Source: Lepiota brunneoincarnata
Lineage: Eukaryota; Basidiomycota; Agaricomycetes; Agaricales; Agaricaceae
Reading direction: 5' to 3'
NCBI GenBank assembly: GCA_023014365.1
Contig: JAEBUN010000008.1
Span: 1,178,001-1,242,000 of the forward strand
DNA: 64,000 nucleotides
In this document: piece by piece, positions 19,270 through 30,785 of the stretch
How the letters are laid out: each line of letters opens with the position of its first letter
How positions within the stretch are numbered: the stretch's first letter is position 1
Program-made: the position numbers and the translations under genes
The notes under the pieces: generated by a model
Told to the model about the DNA's origin: nothing
The model's database searches: none
Seen by the model: only the letters and a program-made list of their open reading frames with translations

Positions 19270-21095
19270 CCGAAGAGTGTGACCCTTGCTCATCCGCCGC
19301 CCTGATGTACTCCTTATCCATAACACTGCCACTTGGCGCCGCAAGGTACCGAACCCCGCTCTTCCGCGCCTTATGCACGTTATCCGGGAACGGGAAGGAC
19401 GTGTAACTGGACCTGGCCGCCCACTCCTTCTTCTGCCCCACACTCAACGGGGGGACAGCATCCTCAAACAGGCTCTCCTGATGCTCCTTCTCACCACCCT
19501 CGAGCTCCTCGTCGCTGACGTACAGGTCAATTTGCTTTCTCCGTACGCTTGACACCTTTGTTGAACGGCAAGTTGATTACTCGCGGATGGTGACCGGAGC
19601 CACCAGAGGTCAGCCTTTCCTCCCGCGAGACGGGTACAATGGATATGCGAATGTTGGCCTGCAGCAATACTAAGGATGGCCCCGCGGTAGGCGTACGCGA
19701 CGCCATTGGATTGGGTATATTTAAGTGCTAGTGTAGCGACGATCAAGTCTGTGACGGCTTGGGAAGGTAGTTACAGGTCACCTTCAGTCCTAGCTCTGAG
19801 AAGAGACTCTGAAGCTGCTTACTTCCTTGTTCTTGGAGACCAGGTCTTCGAAAAGCTTCGCATCAATCTTTGCGTCGTTTCTTTTCTGTTGTATCTAGAC
19901 ACCATAGACCTGCTCGGTCTCCACCCCAGGCGGGACAGAGCTGGTGTCAATCTGAGCGTCAATCAGCATTTCTAAATCACACAGGAGGGAAACACAGTAC
20001 TTGCCACCCTTCTTTTTGCTCAAAATGTCAAAAGCCTCAGGCGAGTACCTGGGGGCGATGATACCATCGGAGAGTTCGCGGGAAATAATGCGGGCAGTCG
20101 CAAGGGTGCGGATAGAGCGACAAAGTCCCCGAAGGAGGACATGCGATCGGCACCTATGTGTAGTATTGATCGGTTCCTGATAGGTCGGCTTCATTGGACT
20201 CACGTACCGCGCGCACGAGTATAAGCTGTAGCGAGAGGGGTAAATGGTTCTTTGAGGTCAGCGATGCCGTAGACCTTCTTCTGTCTCGTTAAGCTCAATA
20301 CTCACTGTGGCACAGACGGGAGAGACATGCTTGAATGGGGCAGCAGCCGGGAGGCCGAAAAACCTCTTGAAGTTCTTTAACCAAAGCATAGGAGTTAAGG
20401 GCATCGAGGAGATTGATGTATCCCAGGGCACCACAAAGTCCTAATGGACGAAATCAATATTCTGGGAAGCAATATACTCATGAAAGCAACCCCACCTTTG
20501 AACGGAAGCTTTCATCCGTCAACACAAGCCTGCGTGGGTGTCTGGTGCGGGTATGCGCCGTACCTCGGTGCAATTCTCTGTACCGCAGCAACCAACTTTC
20601 CTTGTCCAATTCCGCGGAGGCATACTGCTCCGCTAAGATAGCCACTGATCGCAGCGTCGTATCTGGCAGTTTGCCCCCCCGTCCCTGTCCAATATCGCCA
20701 CTACCCTTCTTCCATTCCTCCAAGAATCGGCATAGTCGGCGATGTCAGAAGGATGGATACACGGGCTTGGTTCTTGGCGGCTGCGCGGAGGAGTGCCACG
20801 CCTCCGATGTCGATCTCTTCGATGGTGTCTGCGAGGGTGCAGTTGGTTGGATGAAAGGGTAGAGGTTGCAGACGACGATGGAGATAGGGGAGATGTTTTG
20901 AGCTGAGAGGTCGGCCTCGTCAGGGGGGATGGAACATGCTAGAATTCTTGTGTTATGAGAAATGTTTGAGTACATGTGTTTCGGAAAGGTATGTGCGAGG
21001 CTCGTGAACAGCCGGATGCAATATTTTGACGCGCCCGCCCAGCATCTCAGGTGCCTTTTGTGATATCAGACACATCTCTGCAGAAAGTCCATGAG
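19270..21095 (-). pseudogene. ATIC (AICAR transformylase / IMP cyclohydrolase) pseudogene
   Basis: In minus-strand order: RDVSDIT and PEMLGGRVKILHPAVH (about 21095-21000), [35 protein letters not shown] (IMP cyclohydrolase domain), EQYASAELDKE, NSYALVKELQE (about 20400), FKHVSPV with the transformylase Lys-His pair (about 20330), [55 protein letters not shown], and finally VRYLAAPSGSVMDKEYIRAA. These belong to the bifunctional enzyme of the last two steps of IMP synthesis. Consecutive motifs lie in different frames (for example an extra base inside ITK/APEML near 21053, and near 20720), more often than introns can explain. The extreme N-terminus and normal C-terminus are missing. Confidence 0.82.
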
Positions 21096-23033
21096 TCGAC
21101 GCATGTGTTTGCTTTCAAGTTGCTAGCTTACTGGATGGGAATGCATCATATTGGAGCTAAAGTGGATATTCGCGTACCTGAAGAGAACAAAAGGAACCTT
21201 TACCTTTCCATTCCGGTTCCATTGTTACCTAACTGATAGGTTTCCAATTCTACCTATCACCATCGTCCTCACAAGTCTGTCACTGGGGCCTCTCAAATCC
21301 ATTCCCGTTTTCGCTCATAGAATGTTTATGGCGGCAGGTCCTGAAGTGCTGCCTGGCCTTATCACAAACGGTCGTCTCTTGTTGACTCATATTCGGAACG
21401 TCCAGGACCCCATTGTCCCTGCCTTCCATTCGTGTTCTGCCGATGGCTTGCAGATTTGCCGAAAAATGAGAAGTCAGTCACGTTCACAACAACAAAATTG
21501 ACAAAACGGGTGTGACCGGCGAAACGCGAGAGAAAGGGAGAGTAAGAAAGTAGGTCCGAGGAGCGAGAGAGAGGGGGGCTAGGGAGGGGAAAACTTACTC
21601 TAGAAGGATGCTTGAGCACCCGGATTTATACTACAATCCCAAGACAATTAGCTACAAAAGGTAGAATAAGTCGCGAAGGAAAATGAATGTGTATCTATGG
21701 AGACAAAGGAGAAAAACTATACTAAGGAGGGGGGGGGGCATTGTGCCACCGGGAGCGACAAATGCCTCGGGAGTCGAGACCTCGTCGGAAATGATGGGAC
21801 AACGGTGAGGGGGATGTGCGCGTCAAGATATCCACGCAGGCGTAGTTTCTTCCCTTACATTGCTTTCATCTACAATCAGTTCCGGGAGTCATCGGCCAAT
21901 GTTTTGGGACGACGACGACGACGACGCTTCGCCACAATCGTACCCTTGCTCTAGTTGAGATGTCAAATTCGACGCTATCGCCACACGAGAGAGACCATCA
22001 TACCCAGCCTAGACAGTTGATGAAAAATCAGACATTGCGGTCTCTGAACACGATGATGCCACCAACCTCCGTGGTCTCAATACAACTTTTGGCGTATTTT
22101 TTTCCACTCAATTGGCATACCTCAAGACCAAATTCTAGCAACAACGTTCCCTACTATCCTCAGGACCAAAAGGCGGCAGGGAATGGTAGCATATAATTGC
22201 TTGAGTGACAAGTTGGGTGGTGTGAAGGTCCGTTTCTGCCTCCGTGCTCCATATTCTGGGCCGTCTTGAAAGATCTGGTACTAGATCATGTTCAACGGTG
22301 GAGATTCTGACGAGGTTGGCAGTTAGGCGATGCTGATCTTGAGCATAACGTAGAGAGCTTATATAGCAGCTGGGTATGAGTTCGGTCCAAACAGGCATAT
22401 GAGGGTATCAATCCGATGGTGACACAAGTCGTCATACATGGGATGGAGGTCCCCATCCTGTACCTTTTCTTTCCTGCTGATGGAGGTCGGGACATGCCCC
22501 TGGGCAGAGAAGAGCGTCAATATATGCATTGCAGGCTTGAGACCGACCGAGGTCGTTGTGGAACGCCGAGGTGAGGATGTCAGGAACGTAGCCCGACGGG
22601 TAGAAGCCGGTGGACCCGCTAGCTGACAACCGTCGACGTTCTAATGCCCATCAAATACGCCAATCCTGAATCGGAGGAAGTTTACAGAGGCGAAACCAAG
22701 TCCCAGATACACGTTTAATATTGAGCAGAGTCTAGAGATCGAAATGTAGAGGCCTAATGAGCAACAACAGCAAGTCGAGATGATCTCTGTCGTCGATCAG
22801 GCACCACAAAAGTGCAGGCAGTTAAGTTGGGCCCATAGTCATTCGACCCCCAGTGACCTTCCTCTCTACATGCTCTTCTATGTCTCCGACCGCAGATTAG
22901 ACCCCGCCGAACCGATCATGCGAGTTTATGTTGTGTGGGGCATCTGGCGAGGCATGAGCCAGAGGGTGATTCTTGCGCGAGGCAGACATGTGACATGGTC
23001 ACACCACTCGCGAGTTAGTACACGAAACTTTAC
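21096..23033. other. No recognisable gene
   Basis: Open frames here are short and without known motifs. A poly-G run (about 21727-21737) and a GACGAC triplet run (about 21908-21923) occur. A segment near 21151-21200 resembles the 107-bp tandem unit at 25448 (shared TTGGA..., GGATATTCG, GAAGAGAACAAAAGG). Confidence 0.5.
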
Positions 23034-23140
23034 CTTTGCAGTAGATACCCTCCTCCCTCGCTTGCCAGCCTTCAATTTCGCGTGGATACCACGCAATATC
23101 TAGCATCCTTTTCAAAACCCACCCACCCTTACCCTTCTTA
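23034..23140 (+). repeat. Fold-back repeat, central part (copy 2)
   Basis: Matches the spacer of the 43.3-kb fold-back element (CCCTCCTCCCTCG, TTGCCAGCCTTCAATTTCGCG, GCAATATCTAGCAT, CCACCCACCC). The right-arm homologue lies at 23866-24010, separated by about 725 bp of unrelated sequence. No left arm is visible. Confidence 0.75.
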
Positions 23141-23865
23141 CATCCTTGTTGGTGAGGTGCGACGGCCAAAGCCTCGAACTAATCACAATTTACCTTCACT
23201 TTATTCCTTTTTCGATTCATTCCAACTACCACAAAAGGTAGACAGTAGCGATGCCCACCGGAATACTTGAGGATCTGCAAATCGGCCAAAATGAGCTGAG
23301 TGAGCAGAGCTAGGTCTTTGGCCTAGCAGAGGTCACAGCCACCACGCCTGTTTGGCTCTGCACCACCACCGCAGTGGCTGCTGACCGTCGCTCCCTGCTC
23401 CTTCGTGTTCTCGCCCACCCACCACACCCTGAGCTGCACAGTGTGTCTGCGCAGACCCGTGTTCAGCAGCCGAGAGAACCGCAACACGGGTGAACCCACC
23501 CGCCCATCCGCGGTCCCTCTTGGACCTGTAAATCACGCTGCCATGCAGGAAAGCCCCCCGGGGCTCTTGCCCATCACGCAAACTAATGCTCAAGCTAACC
23601 TAGCCTCAACCCCATGTACCATGAACATAGTTCAATACACACTCCTTATCTGTGACGACGCGACGAGCAAAGATTACTAACTTCCTTATTCCGGTGTTCC
23701 GCTTCTCCAACTATACAGTTTACATTGTTCCACAACAGACAAAATGCAAAGAACAATAGCGAGCCTCAGCCGTTCACGATATATTCGCGTGATGCTGAGG
23801 TGAGCTCTTATATATATATATATTATAAAAGAATGTTATAGCTTGTCGTAGACACTACAGTACGT
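23141..23865. other. Sequence separating two parts of fold-back copy 2
   Basis: No gene recognised. It contains a (TA)n stretch (about 23811-23823). It may be an insertion, because the neighbouring fold-back pieces are contiguous at 43.5 kb. Confidence 0.5.
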
Positions 23866-24010
23866 TTGTCAATAATCCTTACTTCCCCTGTTTCCTCACC
23901 ACTGGACTCGATACAGGTGCAGTTGAGAGGTGTTCGGTTCCGGGTGACCCGACCGTGCTTCCTCCTCGACCTCACCACCCAGGGTCAACGGGGCTTGAAG
24001 AGAGCCCCAC
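23866..24010 (+). repeat. Fold-back repeat, right arm (copy 2)
   Basis: Closely matches 43556-43690: ACTGGACTCGATACAGGTG, GGTGACCCGACCGTGCTTCC, CACCACCCAGGG, GGGGCTTGAAGA. Similarity continues weakly to about 24090 (TTACCTGGATGCCTCACAG). Confidence 0.8.
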
Positions 24011-24206
24011 CCCTCTTTCCCAGCCTATGCAGTATCGAGTTCTGTCATTCTACATCGCTCGTAATTTATATTTTATATTTTATGTTACCTGGATGCCTCA
24101 CAGCGCAAGACGCACGCCCGCTACAGGCCGGACCCCCGCCGCAGTTGGTCGACGAGGGAACCCGGCACCGCATACGGTAGATCCTGACTCGATCGCGATC
24201 GATACG

Positions 24207-24690
24207 CTCTCCGCCTCGTCGATAGTGGCGCTGCCATCGCCCTCGATCGAACCGCGCTCTGCCCCTTCGATGGTGGCGCTGCCCTCGCCCTCGGTGGAGT
24301 CGCTCCATGCCCCCTCGATGGAGTCGTCGGCCCCTGACCATGCAATTCATCTTTCCTCTTCTTCACCGCTTGTGAAATTTCCTCCCACCACTCAACCGCT
24401 CTCTGCCCCCTCGATGGTGGCGCTGCCCTCGCCCTCGGTGGAGTTGCTCCATGCCCCCTCGATAGAGTCGCCAGCCTCCGAGCTTCGATTTCAGCTGCCA
24501 CCTTCGTCGCCTCTTGTGAAATTTCCTCCCACCACTCCGCCCCCACACTCGATCCAACCGCTCTCTGCCCCCTCGATGGTGGCGCTGCCCTCGCCCTCGG
24601 TGGAGTCGCTCCATGCCCCCTCGATAGAGTCGCCAGCCTCCGAGCTTCGATTTCAGCTGCCACCTTCGTCGCCTCTTGTACTAACGCCTC
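24207..24690. repeat. Minisatellite, ~130-160 bp units, open on both strands
   Basis: Three large units begin at about 24252, 24399 and 24561, plus a partial one at about 24207. The second and third units share nearly 140 bp. On the plus strand the array lies in a 326-codon frame (23955-24935) with recurring SAPSMVALPSPSVE. On the minus strand it lies in a 230-codon frame (24813-24121) with recurring EATKVAAEIEARRLATLSRG. Either could be coding: the minus product has a helix-friendly charge pattern, the plus product is Ser/Pro-rich. No family recognised and no flanking exons found. Confidence 0.75.
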
Positions 24691-24935
24691 CCACCGCTCC
24701 GCCTCCGGGACCGGTGTGGCCCCCGTTTGGACATTTCCACTCAAGCCCAGTGCCCCCTCATACCCTGTCTGGTCCAACTTTGTGTTTGAGAGCCATGTAT
24801 TTTGGTCCATCATCAGCTCATTGGATGGGTGGTATCCACCACGAAGGTCCGCGTATCTATTCAGTCGAGCCCGCTGTTGCTCAACTGTTGTTAAATGACC
24901 GGATAATTAGTCCAAATAAGGTGGGAAGCGATTAG

Positions 24936-25447
24936 GAAAGTTCAATAACCTTTTTATTTGCGTTACGCTAAGTTGCTACTTGGTGCGCTGCCAGTCACTG
25001 CCAGTAGGGATAGTCGATGCTGGTAGACTTTGCCAGATGCTAGGGACAACACTGAGAAGAGAAGAGAGAGTGGTGATGATAGCGTTATTTTTCTCGTGGT
25101 GTGGTGGCCAAGCCTCTTATATGCTTATTTTATACCAAGTTCAGGAGGGGCCGATAAATGCAGAGCTTACAGTAATTGAAAATCGAACCACTCGCGGAGG
25201 GTGTCAAACGATCATTCTCCAAATATTATCAACTGGATCAAGATTTGGACTCATGCTTTTTTTTTTTACTTATCCCATTTGGCTCGATGGGTCGCGGATT
25301 TAGATAGCGAGAAAGCCATTCTAGGTGTCGGTCCACTCGAGGTGTGTAACACCTGCTGCATTTGATGCATCATGCAGGCCAGAATGTTGATGCAGTTTAG
25401 TGCTTAGTTGTAACCATGTCTGGCGGCCCTATAGGGTCAACAGTGCT
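24936..25447. other. No recognisable gene
   Basis: Unremarkable except for a T run (25258-25267). Confidence 0.4.
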
Positions 25448-25661
25448 CTGGTGGAGGGCATCAGATTGGAATTAAATTGGATATCTGTGGATCTGAAGAG
25501 AACAAAAGGGAACAACTGGAACCGTTGTCTGCCGAACGCCTCCAGTTCCATGATCTGGTGGAGGGCATCAGATTGGAATCAGATTGGATATTCGTGGATC
25601 TGAAGAGAACAAAAGGGAACAAATGGAACCGTTGTCTGCCGAACGCCTCCAGTTCCATGAT
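25448..25661 (+). repeat. Tandem duplication, two 107-bp units
   Basis: Units 25448-25554 and 25555-25661 both begin CTGGTGGAGGGCATCAGATT and end CTCCAGTTCCATGAT. They differ at a few bases around ATATCTGTGG/ATATTCGTGG. A weaker relative lies near 21151-21200. No coding role is evident. Confidence 0.9.
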
Positions 25662-27444
25662 CTGCATCTCAATCCTTGATACAGAACCCCGTGAGGCAGC
25701 ACGGGGCCATCTTGAGCCCCCAACCATTTGTCACATGGCACCATGAGGTTGAGAGGTTAAATTCCTCGCCACTTCGAGGAAAGAACGCCAACCACAACGA
25801 AAAGATGGGGGAAATACCACGCTACCTGTGCATAGCTCACTGCTACACACTTGAGACTGGTGACAATGTAAGGATCGGACGCACGCTGGCAGCAGAGCCA
25901 CCAACGCACGACCTCTCCTCACCATTCCGGACAGACAATCCTCGGACGTCTCCTCATTCCGACCACGGATCGCCATGCCACCCATACACCCGCGCTCCAA
26001 CTCTGCATATCGGGCGGGTACCCACGCCTTACAAAATGGCCCCGCGAAGGCCCACTGTCTCACAGTATGTGCCCCTCATATTTTTTTCTTTCTCCCCGTT
26101 TCCTTTCTCTTTTCTCTCCGTTTACATTCCACGCTCGAGTTACACGACCGCAACGTCGTCGAGCTGCTTGACGAGCCATTCAACTGGCTTTTCTTTTCTT
26201 TTTTTCTCTTTTATTATCGTTTTTGTTTCAGCTTTTCTGCTCAAAACGTCCTATCTACGTTAAATATGGTTCGGATGTGTAGAATAGGGAACCAGTGAAT
26301 ACCACCCCGAGTCTCGTAAAAAGTGTCCGTGCGCACTCGTTCCTTCACCTTCTTTCAAACACGTCTGGGTCAAAACCCATAACGACCAGCGGTAGCGGTC
26401 GTACCTCGCTTCCCCTCTCGAACACACACCAATCGCACTCGCTTCAACAATATAAGGGCCGTGGAGGGTGCCATAAACATTCCTGTATATTCAAAATGTG
26501 CTGACATATGTACACACCTTACAAACATAGTTACAGAGGAAAACTATAAATCTAGATTTATTGTTCCTATTTGGGTGGTTCATGGAGTCTATGTCTGCGA
26601 GTCTCCTCTGTTTAGAAAAGTTTAATTGCCCCTGTGACAATCATTTATTCACCCATTGAATTAAAACATAGGGGCTGGATAAGTGACATCCACCTATTAT
26701 ATTCATTCATTTTAACAAAAGTGACCCCGTGTATTAGTTATATGTTTGATTCCATTTCCATTCCAAAACTTATGTATAAAAACCTCCCTGTCTCACATCT
26801 AAATCTATACTAAGTTTAAGTTTAGCTATTTGTACAATATTCTTTCTTTCCAAAAATCTACAGTTACTTCCTGTCGACTCCTTGGTTTGAAGTCTCACAT
26901 GATATTTCTCTTGTGTGCCGTGACCGATTCTCGCTCGCACCACACTGGAGCTGTTCTGACAATCAGAGTGACGCGATTATCAAATTACAAATTTTGCGAG
27001 CATACCACAGCACTGGTCGTTTTCACCGTTTGAGCGACACGATCTGTGTGAACATCATGTCCAAGACCCTAGGAAAGAGACGGTCCGAGCAACCGGTCGA
27101 ATGGCTTGAGCGCTTGAGCTTCATGCATTGATTGGTCAATCAATACCGTGTGCAAGGTTTAACCCGATCCTTCCGCATTCAATCGTCTTTGAAGGTCCAA
27201 AATCCCTCTAGCAATCCGTTCAAGTACCTCCTTGATTTTACTGACCCAAATGGTGCACGAGTGCTCAGATTCGTTGTTTAAGCCACTGGACCAACCCTCA
27301 CGGCTTTTTCGCACACTGTAAGTCGCAGTGGATATGTATGGTGGTTCTCGCGGACTTAAATAGCCAGGCTGATCAGAATGTGACTCTGCTTTTGACACTT
27401 CTGTTACCTGCCCGAGGCCTCACACTGTCGCTTTCTTTCTCCCC
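25662..27444. other. Intergenic, no recognisable gene
   Basis: Scattered short frames only, including a low-complexity Phe/Ser-rich frame over T-rich DNA (about 26078-26235). The last few hundred bases are the upstream region of the MFS gene at 27445. No clear TATA box was found near it. Confidence 0.45.
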
Positions 27445-29500
27445 ATGGCCTCTGAGGAGACCCCCCTCTTGGCCGATACCCCACCCAGCAACAAGCATGA
27501 GCTAGTGTATCAACGCTTCTCCCCGACCCACAAAAAATTCATCGTAGCAATCGCATCATGGTGTGGTTTGATGCCCCGTATGTTGACCTCGTACTCGGAG
27601 CATTCTGGAATTTAACAAACCCTCAGTCTTCATATCCGGCACTTTCTATCCATCGATCCCCGAAATTGCGAAGGATCTTAACACCACGGGTCAAACCATC
27701 AGGCAAGCACTCCTGTCGAGCTGGATAGAGACAGATGGACTTACATTGATACATCAAGTTTCGCAGTCAGTCTCTCAGTACTAGCAGCGTCCGTTGGATC
27801 TTTATGCGCTGCCGCCTACTCGACGTTCTGTAGGAAGTTATGGTCAAAATGGAGAATCCACACGCTTACTCCGTTCTAGATGGCCGTCGACCAATCTATC
27901 TCTTCGCACTTCCACTCACTGTCATGGGTTCCATCGGAGTCGCGTCCGCGCAAAGCGTGCCTCAGCTTCTGTTCTGGAGGTTCTGGCAGACTGTCGGTGC
28001 GTCACCTGGGCTCGCCGTTGGTGCAGGAGTCATCGGAGACATATACAAATTAGAGGAGAGAGGTACCGCTATGGGTATCTTCTTTGCGGTAAGTCTCATG
28101 GATCATGCTGAGAAGGAATGGGCTTACCCTCCTCGTCAAGGCGATTTTGCTAGGACCCGCTTTAGCGCCGCCGGTTGGAGGTTTGGTCATCTCGTCATCG
28201 ATAGTTTCGCTCAAGTAATTTTGGTGATAGGTTTCGTCGCTTACTATGCTTCTTGGAGGGCCATGCAACTCTGTCTTGGAATATTTGGACTCATTGGATT
28301 CGTAATTATGTTACTGGCCTTCCCCGAGACGAGCCAACCTGGTACCCGAGGCATAGACAGACTACGACAATCCGGACAAGCTCCACGACACTGGTTCCCC
28401 GTGTTCATAAATCCCCTTCAACCGCTCAACCTGATCCGCAGTCCTAACCTGTTAAGTGTGGTATGTTACACATACAAACGCTATGATGAGCGACTTATTC
28501 AGCTGAGCATAGTCAGTTGCTGGTTTTTTCGTTCTCCTTACCGACTATGGTATATTCCAATGCTGAAGTTACCCTTTGCACAAGATACTAATGATTCTTC
28601 AGTACTCCTAGTTCCGCTTGCGTACACGATCGTAAATCTTCTTCCGAGGAATCTCAATTGATCGCTGTTGATGGACTCCTAGGGCAAACGTTATCACCTC
28701 GACAATGCTGCCCTGGTCGGAGCCTGTTTTTTACCCTCCGGTCTGGGTAATATGAGTATGTCTTTGAGCCATCTTATGATTTATTTCGTCTTTCTCAATC
28801 AAAACAACCCAACAGTTGGTGCACCCGTTGCCGGACGTATTTCGGATAGGATGGTCGTACGTTGGAAGGAGAAAAGAGGGGGGATCTGGTATCCTGAGGA
28901 TCGTTTGAGAGGGACTGTTTGGGGCGGGTTTCTATTTGTTCCTCTATCTGTCCTTGCCTGCGGCCTGATAACCCGTTACGTTGAGGGCCCCGTTGGCCTT
29001 GCCCTCAACTTGGTTTCGCTCTTCATGAATGGGTTCGGTGTAAGTTTCATGTCCGTACTTTCACTGGAAAGATTCGATGACGTTGGTAGCTAGGTTGATC
29101 TCGTCCTGAGTCCGTCTGCTGCATATTCTGTTGACATTATGCATTCCCGTAGTGCAGAGGTTATGGCTTTTAACAAGTGAGTAACAATGTCCGATGTTCG
29201 GCGCCAAATCGGCTTAATACTTACCGGTCAAACAGTGGTTTCCGAGCCTTCCTGCTGTCGTTCGCAATTGCAGCCATCCTTCCTATGATCAACAGCTACG
29301 GGTTCGTTGCGACCAGCACGCTGTCAGCGATATTGGGTTGGATAGGAGCTGTGTAAGTCTTTACTTCTGACCTCAGCAGATGATTGGGGAACTAAGTGCA
29401 CGGACGCCTATGGTGTAGAATGCTCCTAATTACAATACGATATGGAGAGAAGCTGCGGGGCTGGGTCGACGTTGGATATTCTACCACCGGAAACAACTGA
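27445..29500 (+). CDS. MFS transporter, DHA1 (drug:H+ antiporter) type, 13 exons
   Basis: Starts MASEETPLLADTPPS at 27445. Exon ends: 27577, 27702, 27829, 28088, 28180, 28460, 28549, 28631, 28755, 29039, 29176, 29352; stop 29498-29500. The introns are 49-66 nt; the second has a GC donor (27703). The spliced length is 1404 nt, divisible by three: 467 residues. Family marks: FISGTFYPSIPEIAKDLNTT (TM1 region), FYGRRPIYLF (loop 2-3 motif), FWRFWQTVGASPGLAVGAGV, DIYKLEERGTAMGIF (cytoplasmic loop), LLGPALAPPVGG (antiporter motif C-like), FPETSQPGT, WYPEDRLRG, and a VGYSTTGNN end. It likely exports a small molecule across the plasma or vacuolar membrane; substrate unknown. No lesion seen. A paralogue faces it at 51300-53333. 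Confidence 0.85.
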
Positions 29501-30785
29501 GAGATTGATGATTGGGTCACCGTGGATGGGGTTCGAATTTGATGTCTGCTCAATCTGTATTTCACGAAAAATGTCAATCACCAATCACCGTAGCTCTCTC
29601 AAACTGTGGGAAGCATCAATGGAATTAGTGCCGTGACATCCCCAACCCATCCTGGGTCTTCTTTCCTTCGAAACTATTCTCGAAGATCCGCGGGATGCGG
29701 GACGGAGTCCTGCCCATCCATTGTTTCGTGACATCAGTACCACGTACACCTTACTCACCAAAGTTACGGTGTGAGGGAGGAAACGCGTCTGTACTCATTT
29801 CCTCTTTTATTCCCTGTGTTCTACGACCGACTTGAGCCCGAAGCAATCGCCTCGTCGGTTGCGCTCGCTTTCGTTTTTCGTTGGTACCCGTACTAGTCGC
29901 TCCTCAACGGGCGAGCTAACCGTCGAGGAGTCAGTTACTGACGTGCCTGACGCCTACAACAACGCTCAGCAAAGCGAAGTTGCCTGTCATACAAACTTCT
30001 GTTTACACCATTGCGCAAAACGGGCCATAACTAGGTCAAATATCGTTTCGAAACACTCACTTTGACTGTTCCTTTAAATTTTGGCTAATTTCTTGATATC
30101 CATCTGCCTCGACTACTTTCCGATGTTGAAGAGGAAAATCGTCCCCAGAGTTTCCACCACGGTAAACACATCCATGCGAGCCACTGTGGCCGGTTCAGTC
30201 CCCTACTAGGGAGGCCCGAGGCGGGCGTGGGACTTGTGAAGATGCAAGGCCGCTGGGCAAGATAGTAATCGGCTCAGTAGCGAACTCCTTTCGACTTTCG
30301 ATTTTGCTTCCTCGAGCTGTACCACTCTGGGCGTAACCCTTCAGCCGTATCAGGTTTGAATGTACCGCTGGATACTGAGATTGTAATAGGCAACTCGGTT
30401 TCCCTGCGAAGGGACTTCGAACGCACTGTTCAACGGGCGCGACATTTATCACAGGGAATAGCCGAGAGCCTAGTATCCGATTTCGACGCCGCAATCCGAA
30501 ATACCCAATCAATGCCTAGAGCTGGACATAGTCAACGCACGAAGCCATTTCTGCCGATGTAGACTGCCTCCCCTGTTTCCATCATTGGTTAGTGCTCCAC
30601 TAGTGGCCGACTTGCTCGAATAACATCTTCGAACACTTTATACACATGAAATCACATGAACCTATATGAACCCCCTCTCCCTACCTAATGTCGAGTATCC
30701 ATTTCGCCAGCATCACTCCTGTGTAGAGACGTCGCAGACGGATCCCTCTTGAGGTATTTGAAATTTTGAATCGTAGGCCGTGCCG
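29501..30785. other. Upstream region of Dal5-like copy 1, start of tandem duplication
   Basis: From about 29975 the sequence is repeated at about 33890 onward, including GGCTAATTTCTTGATATCCA and a segment open on the minus strand (30512-30195, versus 34445-34110). The two copies differ there by 8- and 10-bp indels, which argues against coding. It probably holds the copy 1 promoter; no TATA box is obvious. Confidence 0.55.

Noticed and set aside
24121..24813. 230-codon minus-strand frame over the minisatellite as a definite gene
   Set aside because: The opposite strand is also open over the same array and no start context, intron or flanking exon supports either, so only the repeat is annotated.
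25675..26263. 195-codon frame with a Phe/Ser-rich end
   Set aside because: The end is translation of T-rich low-complexity DNA; no domain, start context or neighbouring exon.
29520..29545. GGTTCGAATTTGATG resembling a tRNA B box
   Set aside because: No A box at suitable spacing and no acceptor-stem pairing.
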